DNA of 64,000 nucleotides, from contig WIXG01000172.1 in assembly GCA_009869945.1 (NCBI GenBank), positions 98,762 through 162,761 on the forward strand, written 5' to 3'. The position numbers and the translations under genes are program-made. This DNA is from Mesaphorura yosii (Eukaryota; Arthropoda; Collembola; Poduromorpha; Tullbergiidae). Every line of letters starts with the position of its first letter. Position 1 is the first letter of the stretch. The notes beneath the pieces were generated by a model. The model worked only from the letters and a program-made list of their open reading frames with translations. It was not told where the DNA came from and did not search any database. Shown one piece after another: positions 49,380 through 63,194 of this stretch.

Positions 49380-49890
49380 GATTGCGACTTCGGTGCTTGT
49401 GCATGCATGGAGAAAGAATAATCTACCGTCTGCATACTTCAATTTATTGCAATTACATAATTATCATTACTTTGTTATTGTTCTTATGTAATTTGTACTA
49501 CTTCTGTACTGAAAGTTTACGTCTACGACTACAGCAAGCTTGATCTAGTTTTGTATTTGTATGCTGGCTGCTCTCATTTTGAAGAGAGACAAGACACATA
49601 AATTATATTGCCCTATTTAAATTTAGTCTCAGTTGCTTAATACTTGCAGTAGCAGTGGTTAGGAATTGAGTTGGTACTAGATTAGTGTTACAGCGATTAG
49701 TCACCCCAGTGCGGTTCCTTTCTTCTTTACTTCTTGATAGTTAGCAAGTGACTTGTGACTCTTGTTATGTAACGTTTAACGTCCCAGATTTGAACTATTG
49801 AACCCTCGTGTCGTCTTCGTCTTCGTATTTTATGGTACTCGATAAATATTGTACTGCGATGCCGTATTTTTATGCTTATGAATACATTTT

Positions 49891-49896
49891 AATAAA
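49891..49896 (+). terminator. Poly(A) signal of paralogue A
   Basis: AATAAA 512 bp past the stop, followed by T-rich sequence. Confidence 0.55.
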
Positions 49897-52800
49897 CAAA
49901 GTGAAAAGATTTATATTGGAATGTGAAATTTGTTTATATCCTGATTTAATTGAACACTGTTTGGATTGTATTGGTATTTAGCCCAGGGACGTGGGAATGA
50001 GCTTGGCTTGACGCTCACACGATTCTTACCATGTAGAATTCTCATCCTCGCGTTGTCATTCGCCAGAAAATCGCAATTTGCCATTTCGCGTCGCATTCTT
50101 TGAATTGTTTACCAGTCCATTCCCAATCACAATCGTAATTAATATTTAAGACGCGTATTTTAAGCATTCCAATCCGTTCAGAAGAAATGCTTAAATGACA
50201 TGTGTCAGGAGTCAAGACTCTTAACTGTTGTAATTTGTAAGTCAAGACGGTTCATCTTGTATGCAGTTGGCCTTTAGCATTTCGCTTTTCTCTTATCAGG
50301 CGACGAAGGCTTTAATCCAAATGTTGTTTACATGATCTCTGTAACCTCTTCCAAGATACGAGACGCAAGTACCTATTTGCTATTTATGAGAACATTCACT
50401 CATTCATTCATTTGGGCCTTCGCAGAATGAAATTAAATCTGCCGTGAAGATGAATGTATCAAATTGAAGCCAAAACGATGGCGAACTCTACGCGAGAACT
50501 GGATACTAAATATATGGCTTCCTGAAAACAAAACCAGGGTGTTGGAATTTCCGATGTAGCCGTCCGCTTTGTGAGTGTGAGGCGTGTTCTTGGCACGATC
50601 ATAACAAATTATCAGATTTCTGCGTATTTTCATCTTTAATCCTGCCAATCTCGAGTTCTGAGACCCGAGACAATGACGCGACTTAATTATTACCCGTGAA
50701 CCGCATCTCGTCGCGCGACTTTCTTGGAGCTCGGCTGCTTGTTGTCGCTGCGTTCTCACGAAAGACAAACAGATGACTCATGTTTAAAAATAGAAATTCA
50801 GAGAGAAATTAATTGGTCATAAGGATTACCACGAAGATGAGTATCAAGGTTCGTTTCCTTTGCCCGCCTGCCTGCCGCTATGATTTAATCAGTGCCACGT
50901 CTCCCTCTCTTTCATCAGTCACGTTCGCTTTTCTACCTTTATAAAATGCCACAGCCTACATCTAATCAAGTGACTAAATTGTTTGTTTCATTATTCGAAG
51001 AATATCTCCCGGCTTGGCCGATGAATTGGATTAATTAAAGCAATCGAATCGCAGAACTCATTCAGGCAATACACAATAGGCAGAGGAAACTCCAAGAAGT
51101 CAACTATTACACGAAGAGTCTTTTAGCCATGATTTACTGTGGTGGCACTGTGGATGACGCAATTGTGGAAGGTTATGAATCATGTGAATCTCGAAGACTC
51201 CAGGCCCAGCGTCCAGCCTTTAAAACCCGAGCCGAGGGTCAATCAATTCTGGAATTTTGACCTTGAACGAGCAAAAGATTAAATTAAAACCAAGTCCGGG
51301 TTGTCAACAAGTCACACCACGACGTGGTGGCGGTGGACATAAACGTCACGTAGCACAAGATAGAAGCGAGTAAATGAATACAATTAAGGCACAAATGGTA
51401 CGAATGGGTAAAGAAACCGCAGCGCAATCAACATCCTTTATCCAATTTGGGATGCGCAGCGCGAGCGAGCACGTTCACGGTGGATGCACATTTACGTAGA
51501 AAAGCCACATTTGAGTTTGACAAATGAGGAACATTGAAACTAAAACCACCGCATCGCAACGCTGTCAATTGCCAATACCGCCGTGATCGATTTCAAAACC
51601 GCACCGCGCAACATGCAAATGCAGTACAAAGCAAAGAGTTGTCCTAGATCAGCATTCTCAACTTAGACAGCAGTATTAAATCTTATTCGATGAGTGTAAA
51701 TGTGAATCATGTTCATTGTGTATATGATTAGCAGTTTTTCGCAGGATGTATTTTTTGCGGTATTGATGACGTACGAGCAAGCGATTGGGACATCAGCTCT
51801 CAGCATGAACGTACATGAACATACACGAATGAAGGATATCACAAAAAATGCTGGTAATAATTCGCATTCGCAATGCAACAGGTGTTTAATCTATTTTAGC
51901 AAGACAACGTAGCAGTTTCAGTGTCATGAGCATGATTGACGTATTACGACAAAGGAACGGGTTTTCCACGTAAAAGGAAATGCCTTGACAGCTCGCCTCC
52001 TCCTGCTGATGCTGGAGGATTTCGCTCTGGTTCCGAGAATTCCGGTATGCGATTGCAACGTGTCCGCTTTTACACTGATCAATGAATCAATGACGATGGC
52101 GATGACAGCATGCCATGCCAGCACCATATTTGTCGTTGTCACTAATCTAATCAATCAGTTGTTCGTACTCGTACTCGTAATTAGCAGGTAATGAAGTCAT
52201 CATTGTACGTTCGTAATGTTCTGGCACTTGAGATGAATTTCAAACGTATGGATGACTTAATTGGTTCGACTGGATGGTCTGGAGGTCTGGCCGGCCGGTC
52301 GATGCGACCGGCGTGAACCACAACATACTGACGTGAGCTGGATGACTAATCTCGCACTCGCCCTCGTAATCTGATCCAACTGGGTACTAGGATTATGGAT
52401 TATGGACACTCTAAGCCGTTGCAATGGAGTGTGCGTCCCACTTTCTAAATATTTACGTTTACGAGCACTCCAAGATTACGATTACGATGTAAGATCAACT
52501 GCAGTGTGGATTTAATTACAGTTACCGTGTAGAACCGCCGCTTGTGGAATGGTTGTTTGATGCGTGTCGTCCTACAGGTCATTCAATCATTCATCCGATA
52601 ATCCTCAATACTACTCCATAATTCGAATATTTACGCCTACCTTCGCTTCACGCGTTTTATGCCGGTGGCGTGGCGCCGTAATCTCTACCTCAGCCTCCAG
52701 TTCGTGCCTTCATCTTTGATGTTTGTACAGTATGTACCCCATTTTCGGGTCAACTCACGCGTCTGTTTGTGTTGTCAATACTGCAACCATTTGCTTTGCC

Positions 52801-55526
52801 ATGCCGTGCCTTGGATTTGTTTGATTTGGCGGATGACGTAATCGCAATCGTATCCAGCCATGAGCCATGCTCGGTCAAAGGGCTGACGTCTGTACTTTGA
52901 GGTCTGCGTCCTGTGGACGCGAACTGTGTAATTGGCATTCTCAACATTTTCATCTCATCATCTCCAGTGGTGTTTCTACGAAAAACGAACTATATCACTC
53001 TGCTACTTTGTACAAATCACTTGGTTTCGGTTGAAAGCTTTTGAGTTTCATGTTCCGTAGGTCTGCATTAATATTTCTCGTTAAATCAACAAAGCAGGTG
53101 AGTAGACCGAGACGGGAGTGGAGATTGAGTCCAGAGTTCACGAGCAAGCAATAAATTGAAGGGCAAAGTGCGTGCGTTCAAAGAGCAGGAGACACTTTCT
53201 TCAATTGAAAGGCAGTATCAAAGTATTACTTTATTCACAGTCGGAGAGCAGGCTCCAGTGATGTAAGTAAACGATGTTATGAGAACTATGCCTCTTTCAT
53301 TCCGAGCCGGAGTTCGAAGGTCACCGGGCCGTTGCCTGTGTAAAAGAAGAGTGAAGAGAATGAATCCTTTTGAGAGGCTGGAAATGTGAAATGTTAGGTT
53401 TATTGCTTATGCGCATGGACTTGGACTAGGACTAGTTGGAGCAGGACTTTGCTTCCTGCTATTTACCTGTCCAGGTCGTACTTTGGACCTGGAAAGACTC
53501 AAATTACGGTCAGTCACGTACAAAGTACAAATCTTGCAAGTCAATTAGTCCAAATTAGTCAATTGTACTTTGAACTTGGGCCCAGCCAAAAAAAAAGTCG
53601 ACGTCGGAACTCCGAACGCAGGCAGGCGGGAAAAACTTCCCAGACTATATTTTTTAATTGCCACTTGACTTGACTGAAAAGATTGCTTATGCTTTTATTA
53701 ATTTGTTCATCATCCTTTCTTCACATGAAGTCGGATAGCATTTGAAAGGAAAATGTAGTTCATTCATGTACAACAAAATGGAACAAGTGGAAATTTTGAG
53801 ACTCAAAACTCCAAAGCATGTTTTCTGATTCAGCGCTCTCGTCTGTCGCAAATTCATGACACTCGTTTCGTTTCTGCCGGCTTGCGAAATTTTCCACATT
53901 TTTAAGCGTTGAGCTTCTGGAATAATCCCTCCTGGATAATTGAATTAGGACTGATGTGAAACATTGTAAACAAGCTCTGTGTCAGTGAAGAGTGAACGTA
54001 AGTGTTTTTGAATTGACATTTAAGTGAAGAGACTGCTGTTTACTGGCATAAAGCGTTTTTAAATTGCAACAGAATCAAAGCAGAAAAGACGACGATTCAA
54101 GGCCAATTCGCCAATTTGAACTTGCAAAGAAGTTTTGCATTTTGCAGTTTAAGTTTACATTTTTTTATACTGAACTTTTCCATTAACCAGTAGCAAGCAA
54201 CAAGTCACGAACACCGTTGTGCGTGCATGTAGCATAACTAGGAACCTGCTGGACAAGTCCCGGTGATAGTTGATCATGCATCAACCTCATATGATGAATG
54301 ACGCGCGTCTCTCAGCAGCACAACAGTGGCGGCAGGAGCTGGAAAATTTGATGGTACATGGCGCTGTCAAGTTTCCACTTTTTTATGAGTCCACTAACTG
54401 GTACCAGAATTAAAACGAAGGACGCTCAACAATGAAAGTGTTGGGCTTCCTTTCAGTATGCATCAAACATAATTTTTTGGAAAGATGCAATCGTGTGACA
54501 AAATTCAGATGCGTGACCGTCTGATAGCAATCTGCTACTCCGACTGCGTCATAGTCATCGGGTCACCGAAATATTGACGGAATTGACCCTCGCATCCAAG
54601 GTCCAAGTCCAAAGATCGCCGTAATAATTGAGACAATTTACGAAAATGTCTCTTGCGTGATTGACTTGAGAAATTGTTATTTGGACCCGCGTGAAGAAAG
54701 TTTGTCGTCACAGTTCTCGAACGCTCGCATCGGATCTGATCGGTTCTGTACAGCAATTGCAATTGGTATGTTTCCTGTCAATTGATCTTGTCCTTCAAGA
54801 CCACATCACGACTCAAGAAAGCACTGGTTCGTGACAGAGATTGTATTGAGCGGCTGAATACGAAAATATCAGCAGAAATCGATGTTGTGACTGGATTAGG
54901 CAAGATTTTATTGAACTGAGGTCTATCACGGCAGGATAAATCGGAAATTGAAACCGAAACGGCACACGGGTAAATATTGGCACACGAGGCTTGTGACAGC
55001 GAATGCGTTGGTGAAATTCCCCGAACAAATCGGCCAACATGTCATGCCAGCCTGTCCCATTTGCTCAGCTTGCCTGCCGGCGACGTACAACCTGTAAAAT
55101 GCATCTGGCCCCATCGCATTCTTTTGTTATTCTTTGCTGGAAAAATTAGTCAAGCTTTCCGGTGCCAAAGTGCGATTTTTTCTCCCACAGTCTGGGAACA
55201 GTTTATTTGTCTTTTGCCAATATTGGATTAAGAAATAAAGCAGAGTCATGATCATGCGAAACCAAAACAATACACCAGAAAAACCCACATCACACCGGAC
55301 AAGTCCCAATTCTCAATGCTACACGGACTGTGGAATCACTTGATTCAAGCCAAAAACCCCAAGATTTAACTACGTAGTACAACAGAACGCCTCGTACGCG
55401 TGTACTGCGTGGTGGTTCAGGATGGTTTTTACCATTAGTTGCTCTGTCCCCACAATACAATAGCACTGGTAGCACAGCTGAGGCTGAGATAGAGATACTA
55501 TGTAGCCGGACGGGCTTTGGGAAACT
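49897..55526. other. Intergenic region between the two paralogues, 5.6 kb
   Basis: All ORFs are short and family-less. Scattered short tandem words occur (for example ACTCGTACTCGTA near 52165). This probably contains the enhancers of paralogue B, but none can be pointed to. Confidence 0.45.
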
Positions 55527-55563
55527 TATAAATTGATGCTGCACGTGGTGCGTACGATTCAGT
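55527..55563 (+). promoter_or_regulatory. Core promoter of paralogue B: TATA box plus initiator
   Basis: TATAAA at 55527-55532 and a TCAGT initiator at 55559-55563, with the initiator A 34 bp after the first T. The same layout as in paralogue A implies that the promoter was duplicated with the gene. The start codon lies 155 bp downstream. Confidence 0.7.
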
Positions 55564-55715
55564 ACAACTTGTACCTTTGTCAGTGACAGTCAAACCAAGC
55601 GAGCGAGCAGCATCCAGGTTAATCGTGAACGCGAAGCAGTCATCAACCACTTGCTATCTTTAATTCAGTGAACAACACCGCAAATAACGCAACTCCAGTT
55701 TACGTTAACGTAATT

Positions 55716-58700
55716 ATGAGTTCAGCCTGCATTCTGTCACCAATCTCGCAACAAGCGAACGGGGCCGCAGCAACAATGGCATCTTCCAGACTTCCGGCAA
55801 TTCATCCAGCACTTCGTCCATCCACGTCCACAAACATCAACAACAATGGAATGATCCAGGACAAGAATTACTACATGGACTCGTACCACCAGAGCTCCAG
55901 CGAGATCCTGAACGACACCGTTACGCTCCTGAGTGGAAACAATGGACCGAAGAGAGTAATTCTGTCGGTATTCCGCACGACGGTGGATCATTTTGCGCTC
56001 GTCTATCCTGATAACAGGTATGTCCGTTTCTAACCATGTTTATAGCTTTACTACCGGATTAGATTTTTATTGCTTGTCATTGCCACCGTATGCCATGCCA
56101 TGCCATTGCATGTTAACCCTGAAACCTTGTTATCGTTATCATATCGGCATTTGGTGTGATTTCCCTTCTGGCTGCTCTACGTGACAAAGGCGAAAGGTCA
56201 CAGCCCGTCATGTAGCAGTTCACTTACCATTAACATCAACTCGTACGGTTATTGCTTGGATTTTTATTTATAATTTAAGCAGTTGACCTTCTTACCCTCT
56301 GCATTCGTTAATTATGCAATGTATTGAGATTCATGTACCGACCATATCATTCGACATAGAGCATAGCAATAGAGTCTGGCCAGTCTGGTCAAAGGTTATG
56401 CTGAGTCGAATTGAAAACAACTTCAAGATACGAATACAAGTTGCTAGTTGCGAATTATAAGTAACTTTGCAATTCTGCGAAATAGCATCATAACGTATGA
56501 GCAACTGCTAACAGCAAAGGCAGGAAATGAGTCAAAGGCTCCTGGGAGCCATGAGCCATTGTACTTGAGAATGCGAATGTATGAAATGAAACACGCGAAC
56601 TTCGAACAGTTGAAGTTGAAGTGTTTATTGCACAAATCCACAATCACATCGTCACAAAGATAAGAATTTCATTTCATAGTAAAAATTCCTTTGACTTTGC
56701 ATTCTGCCTGTGATGTATTTCATCCCTCCGCTTTCTTCACGCTCCTTTGCTTATGTTATTACCTTTTAACGGTAACGTCGCATCTCATCTCTCATAGTCG
56801 AAATTTTTAAACGCAACATCTCATAACAATAACAATAAGCGTCTGCAGTTTGTCGAAAGTCGATTCGAAGACGCAAGACGTACACGGTGACTAACCACGC
56901 AAGAATGCAGAGTGCATTCATTCTGCGATTGAAGTGCCGGTGCCGTGGCAGGAAACAGGTTTCAAAAGCTCAAGATTGATTTGCGTTGCTCCATTCGTAC
57001 TTACTGGTTCAGCGTCAGCATTCCAATCGTTTTCAGCCCGGGTTCACCGTTCGCATTCTTTGAGCTGACGACACCGCGTCTTGGACTTTGAGCTATTTGC
57101 GTTTGTATTAAGAATTTGGGGTTGGTGTCTGTGACTGTGACTGCGATTTCACTTACTGCGGTTAAGCTTTGTTTGGATTGAAAATGCGTTCACGTCCACT
57201 TCAGAATGCAGATTCGTGTCAAGTGAAAAACAAAGGAAAAGGGCCGAGGACCACAGACTAAGAAAAGTACGGACAAAGACATGCAAACAATACGATAAAA
57301 GCTCAGGAATTAGAAAATTAGAATCTGAGACAGTTAAAGCATGATTTATGTTTTGAATTTCTTGAATTACCTTCATTCCTTCTTCAGTCTTTAAAATTTT
57401 ACACACGAAACGTTTGTAACTTATGGGTTCTGTTCGGATTCTTAAGCCAAATGAGCATATACATCATAATTAGAATAATTTCAGAAGCAAAAGCAAGGCC
57501 AAAGTCAGACACGAACGTGAACATTTTGAGCTTCCTTCCGTTTTGTTTATGCCTGCTGCATTAAAATTTAAAATATTGAAAGCCAAAACCTCGTTAATTC
57601 GCATTTGAATTTGTATGGTTCTGGTTTTGCAAAGTTTCTTTGCATGCAACACGCCAGACTTCTAGACTGCTCTTGAGAATTCGATGTGGCGTAATTCCTT
57701 CTAATATGCTTGTTGACTGTTGACGTAAACTGTGAACGAAACGAGAATTTATGAATATGGAGCAGCGACATTCTTCGCATTGTAAACAGATAAAAGACTT
57801 GAACGTGAACCGTGGCCGATAAGCGTGGGGCTCGAAACAGAAACGCGTAGTTTGTTTCCAAACAAATACGCGTAACATTACAAAATACAAAAATTTCTTT
57901 CTCGTCATCAGACTATGGGCCCGACTCCTTTTGTATTTGTTGATCTCGGCGTGGCGTAGATAGGTATCATATCATAATCCATAACATTTTCCTTGTACGG
58001 TAAATAAAGCGTAGCCAGTGCGAAGCGCGAATAATTGGTAAGGCTTCGGCGTTTGGAAAGTTTTAATTAGACAGCGGCTGGCACCAACAACAAGTAACAA
58101 AGTTTAAAGTTCCAGATTGCGAATGCGAAACTCTAGAAGACGAAGAAGATTGGATCATACTTGAGCTTGCGCGTGTTACTTAGGTGTTTCAGAAATAGGG
58201 CCAACTCTCCACACATTTTCTTATGAAAGTATGTCAAGTTAGATTGTTGATAATTACTGACGTTCTCTTACGCAATTATGCAATTGAGTAGAAGCAGACG
58301 CAGAGTAAAGAATAGGACTTTATTTATACGGTAGCTTGCACAACTTACATTTAGTTAACTTGACACCCAGCAGCAGCCCAATGGCCGAAGACATCTTAAA
58401 TTGAGAAAGGCACACGCGCATCACCAAATTGAACTTTGGCTAACTGCATGTGAGCAGTGCATGATGGATCCCCAGTCGCTATGCTGCACTAGCACTGATA
58501 TTTTCTTCCTTTACGAATACGATGATCGTGGACGGAGATGGAGGCATGTTTACGACATTTTCTGAATACTTTAAAGGTCTTCGAAGAATGAAGATGACTT
58601 GTTTACTCGCAACTTGTAAACTGCAACCAACTTTTGATTTGACTCAAGATTCTTGTGGCTTGTGTCTTCGCCTTCTTGACGGTATTGCACAATCCTTCGC

Positions 58701-61700
58701 GAATTACGAATTATGATGAATAATTAATGCGTTGCGGTTGCCTTCTCACATTTACTGGCAATGTGGCGTGGAATGGAATTTAACATGTTTTGAACGTAAA
58801 TTGATAAAATGCGCATCACGTACTTGAATGTACTTGAACTTTTCTAAATTTGGATGTCCATTTATACGAGCATTCGATTCTTTGATGGTATAGTGTGATT
58901 TCTATTTTTAGACGCGTGAATTCTCACAAGACGGCGATTTTGGCTTGAGTTTGCGCAAGTAAATACAAAGAAGTCATAAAATTTTAGAATTCTTTGTAAT
59001 TCCGCTGGAATTCACAGTCACACCGTCACACGTTTGATGGATGTCGGCGTTATAGAGACACGAGCAGATGAGTCCATGTGGACATTGGATTGTTTTAGTG
59101 GGAAGTCAGAGGCAGATAATAGACGAGAGCCCATACCAAAGCCAAGCCAAGCCCAAGAATTGCAAAATTCAAGGTCATAAAATCCAAAACGGCGAACTGC
59201 AAGCATTTCAACTTGTACTTGATAGCCAGTCTCCATTCCTCACTGCACTGCAAGCGCCAATTCGCAATTGATTGCTTTATTCACGCGACTTCATTGACAA
59301 TTCACATGTTCTGAGAATACAAAAGAATTGCTGACAATAGCACAACAATCACAGCACAGCCATGCAGCGTGCGTCTGCTTGTTTGATCAGGAAGACTATC
59401 ATTAAGATTGCGTAGATCATTTCAATGGAAATGTGTCCAAGTTATCCATTGTTGAATTCGCATTGCATCGCAACACGCATATACGCGTGATTAACTCGTC
59501 TAGACTCATCCAACTTTGTTGAAATGACTCCAAGTCCCATTCTCGTCTAGTCTCATCGAAACAGATGCATTCGCAACTCGCATCAGCATCAGCGAATGAA
59601 TGCATGGCAGAAAGATTCTCTTTCGTTGACCTTCACGTAGTTTCTGGTTCAAGAATTTTTTGTAAAATTCCACAAAGCAGAGCACTGAGCATGCTTAAAA
59701 AGAAGGAAGGCATCTTGTAGTGTAGCTGACGCTGAGAGCTTTGTACTTTACTTTCGCGTTCAATGTCATGATCATTCAGGGGCGAAATGCAAAGACGACA
59801 ACAGAAAAAAGGTTACAAACATCAACAACAAGACGTGAGCAGCTTCTTATTTTCTTTCCGTCCCATGCCTTGCCTTGCCCAATACCTTAATAAAAACACA
59901 AAGTACAATCCAAGGTTTATTAACACCTTCCTCGGTTGGCTGAGCGGCGAGCGCTCGTCACCTGGCTTAACAAATTGCATCACTCGCGAGAAATGTGAAT
60001 CATTCAAGAGTTACTGGGAAATGGGAAATGTCTCTTCATCTCTCCTCTTGCGTTACGAGCCATTTTTGTTGTACCTTACCCTATGCCAATGCCAATGATC
60101 ACGAGTACCATGCACGACCAGAATGAGCTTTTCTATTCTTCGGCGACTGGCGACGCACTGTGCATGTGCAGCGACTCACCGACTAATTTATTCTGAGTAC
60201 AAAGTTTTGTACAAACCATTCATAATTCACACTTTCTTGTTAAAATCTCATTCGTACTTGGAAATTGTTACCTGGCATAGCAAAGGAACAATGAAAAATG
60301 GAGTTTGGCTCGACATCGATGGCATATTACACGAGACATGCGCATGTTCAACTACAAACCGTGCCTAATTTCGGGCGGTGACGCGGTGTGTAGTGATTGA
60401 AGTCTCAATTCACGTTACGCGTTACACGTTACTCATCGCTGGCCCACTTTGTTTCCTCATCTTAATAAATTTTGGTGACGAGGCCTCAGCCACGACGCCA
60501 CGAGCCGTCTATTTTTAAATTTTATGCTCTGTCTGACGACAGCGTAGCCGTAAAATTGAAAGTACAAACCGACAGCCAACGGAATGTGGTTGGTAAACCA
60601 GCGAAGCCTGATCGTCGTTCGTCGTGACACAGATTTAGCGTCAATTCTTGGAGTTTGGAATCATAAACTTGTGATTATGTAGGACAGCTTTATTTTCGTC
60701 TTCACGATTTCATTTTATATGATCCAATCGAATCTTGCAGCTGCAGTTGTTGCAGCTGCAAGTGCAACTCGTACATGCATACTTTCGGCTTGGCTTGCAC
60801 AGAAACAATTGGCAATTGTGCCAGATTTACTTACTTTTGAGTTTAATTACATGGCGGTGTGATTTATGAACGATTAATGACGGTTAACATGTAAGATTGG
60901 CGTGGTGCAGGTGCAGGCAATCACTGACGCGCCGACGTGCCTCGCCATGCCGGTGCCGACCCATTTACGTTGGTGCAGCTCTTTAATTACTCTTTTTCTT
61001 AATTACAGACGCAAAATCGTGGCTTCAAAGCCGGTTGGGTGCATAAATCTTCGTGGAGTGACGTGTGAGGAGTCGGTGCTCGGAAATGGACTTAAAGGCT
61101 TCACTCTCCGACCAAAGGTAATTATAAATCCTAAAATCATATTCACGGATTCGCGAGTATTGCTATAATCTGTTCGCTGCTTGCTTTGCTTGACATTTGT
61201 TTTGACGGCTTTGAGTTATTTTTAGTTTGCTGTCTTACTATCGAATTTCGCATTTATGACGGCTACGATGCGATGGACAGATCGACAGGATGAGTGAACA
61301 GATGGGGTCTATTTTTAGCGTCGTCTCAGCCACCACGCGTAGGATTAAACGTTATTTTTAGCGTCTGTAAAGCCAGGGTTAAGGATTTTCTGCCAGTTAG
61401 GCTGCGACTGGGCCAGTCCAGAAAGGATTCCATGACCTCAATATCGCGGTTAAGGACACTGATAAGCTCAATAAGCTGATTTGTCGATCGATGAGGTAAT
61501 AAGCAGACATTGACAATAACGATTTAGAGATTTAACTCGGGTGCGTTGTCCTTGTCAATATATTTGGTATGAAATTCTGCTCTGTTACTACTTCGTAGTT
61601 CATAACTTCATCATTTCCAAGAGCTGGAATTGTATTCATCATTTATACAGACGTCATTCGCATAATTTTACGATTCAAATGCAGCATGCATGCAGTGAGC

Positions 61701-62650
61701 GAGTGAGTGGCTGTGGCTGGGACGGTGAATTTCGTTCAGAAACGAGTGCTGAATTAATTAGGATGAACAGTTGAGCGGCGTGCAGCTGAAAAATTTTCCG
61801 TTAACGTTTCTCTCGCGAGAACATGAAAGCACAAAGCATTTAGGGATATGCCCGGATAATGGCCATTCTGGCCGAGTTGGAAAGCAGCAGCCCAGCAACA
61901 GCTGGTTCATTTTGCATTCATGACCAGCCATAATTCTTACAGTAATTATTAATAATTAAGCTTTGGCAGAAGCTGTGCAAGTAAAGTTTAACGCGCCTAA
62001 TCTTAATTCTGGTATCAAGTTACATTTTCTGGGGAAGATTACAGAATTTTTCCATCCGCATGTGCTAAAAACAAGCGGAATTGCTCAAATAAGCACAGAA
62101 CTGATTTAGCATAGATTTTATGCACGGATCCACTTGGCTATTTTTCTAAAATCAACCAAGATTAATGTGCACGCATAACAGATTCTTGATTTACTGACTT
62201 GTTGCGATTCCTTCCGCTTTTTACATAATATTTATGCACGCCAAAAATAAGAACATTCGAGCGAGAATGCGAATGCGAAAGCTTGACGAATTCTGTGCCA
62301 ATTTCGACCACGCAACACGTGCACGTGTACTTCGCGGCTGCTGCTTTCTGTACACGCGTCGAGCTGTCTAACACGTTTTCTAACTCCGAATTTTCCGTTT
62401 CTCTTTGCAGAAGTGTGACACGTCATTCGCCGCACTCGTCTTCGTCTGCTCCGACGAGAACATGTTGCCAAAGTGGCTGGATGCGCTCTCACCACTTTCG
62501 TTCTCGTCCACTTCATTTTCGTCCTCGGGGATGGGAGCCAAGAATAATCAGAACGCATCTCCGCTCTCCCTGAGTGGGATCTCGTTGGCAAACAAGAGAA
62601 ACTCGTGCAGGCAGTCTTCGCTTCCTTCGCTGGAGGAAGAAGAAGAGTGA
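55716..62650 (+). CDS. Small PH-like domain protein, paralogue B
   Basis: Three exons: 55716-56017, 61009-61117 and 62411-62650 (TGA), in phase, 216 residues. The alignment with paralogue A is continuous: MSSACILSPISQ, IHPALRPST, EILNDTVTLLSGN, RVILSVFRTTVDHFALVYPD, GCINLRGVTCEESVLGNGLK, GFTLRPKKCDTSFAALVFVC and SDENMLPKWLDAL. Splice phases are identical and exon 2 is exactly 109 bp in both. The tail differs: Ser-rich, then NKRNSCRQSSLPSLEEEEE, again ending acidic. The conserved core and the variable head and tail suggest a binding module tuned separately in each copy. The fold is inferred to be PH-like. Introns are 5.0 and 1.3 kb. AATAAA is at 63189-63194. An in-frame GTG upstream is not used as start because the ATG at 55716 matches paralogue A. 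Confidence 0.82.
56018..61008. other. Paralogue B intron 1 (5.0 kb)
   Basis: Bounded by AG|GTATGT and TTAATTACAG|A. No protein-like ORF is supported on either strand. A striking palindrome with two E-boxes lies at 60734-60762. Confidence 0.6.
60734..60762. promoter_or_regulatory. Perfect 12-bp inverted repeat with two CAGCTG E-boxes
   Basis: CTTGCAGCTGCA and TGCAGCTGCAAG surround a 5-bp spacer (GTTGT). Each arm carries CAGCTG, the site bound by many bHLH dimers. It lies 250 bp upstream of exon 2 of paralogue B, within the intron. Confidence 0.45.
61118..62410. other. Paralogue B intron 2 (1.3 kb)
   Basis: Nothing coding was seen. Bounded by GTAATT and CTCTTTGCAG. Confidence 0.5.
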
Positions 62651-63188
62651 ACACTAGCAGCAGTCGTCAGCGCATAAATCAATCGCTAATCGCATTCTGG
62701 TGATTGGTGTTTACTGTCGTGTACCTGAGCTCTGTGCTGGACGAGGCGGCCGATGGTTGGACTCGTGACTTGGATTTTGGACTGCCAGTTAGGCATCTGC
62801 AGCATGCCAATTAGCAGGAGTTTTGGAGTCTGTGTCCGCGGGATGAATCTCGTTTCATGTTCCTATCTTATGGAGTTTTACGATCATTTGTGCATGCATT
62901 TGCGGAATTGCGTTACCTTTCGATAAGATTTTGTGAATGCGCAGTAGGTTAGCGTGAAATTAAATGCAAAGTAGGCTAGGATCTAATTGGTATTACGCTT
63001 TCTACGTCTTCGCTTTAGGAATTAAGAGTACTATTAATTACTTGTGCATGTAGTCAGTAGTGAGTAGGATAGTTTTTAGTCATACATAAATGTGTACGCT
63101 GCGGGAAGAGGCTGGCGAGCAGCTTTAGCTTTTTAATGTATTTATGATCCTTTTTATATCTGTCAAAACCGAAATTGTAATTACACTA

Positions 63189-63194
63189 AATAAA
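63189..63194 (+). terminator. Poly(A) signal of paralogue B
   Basis: AATAAA 539 bp past the stop, nearly the same distance as in paralogue A (512 bp). Confidence 0.55.

Noticed and set aside
53300-53330. GTTCGA-containing stretch as a tRNA T-arm
   Set aside because: No matching acceptor stem or A box within tRNA distance. No tRNA gene was found anywhere in the window.
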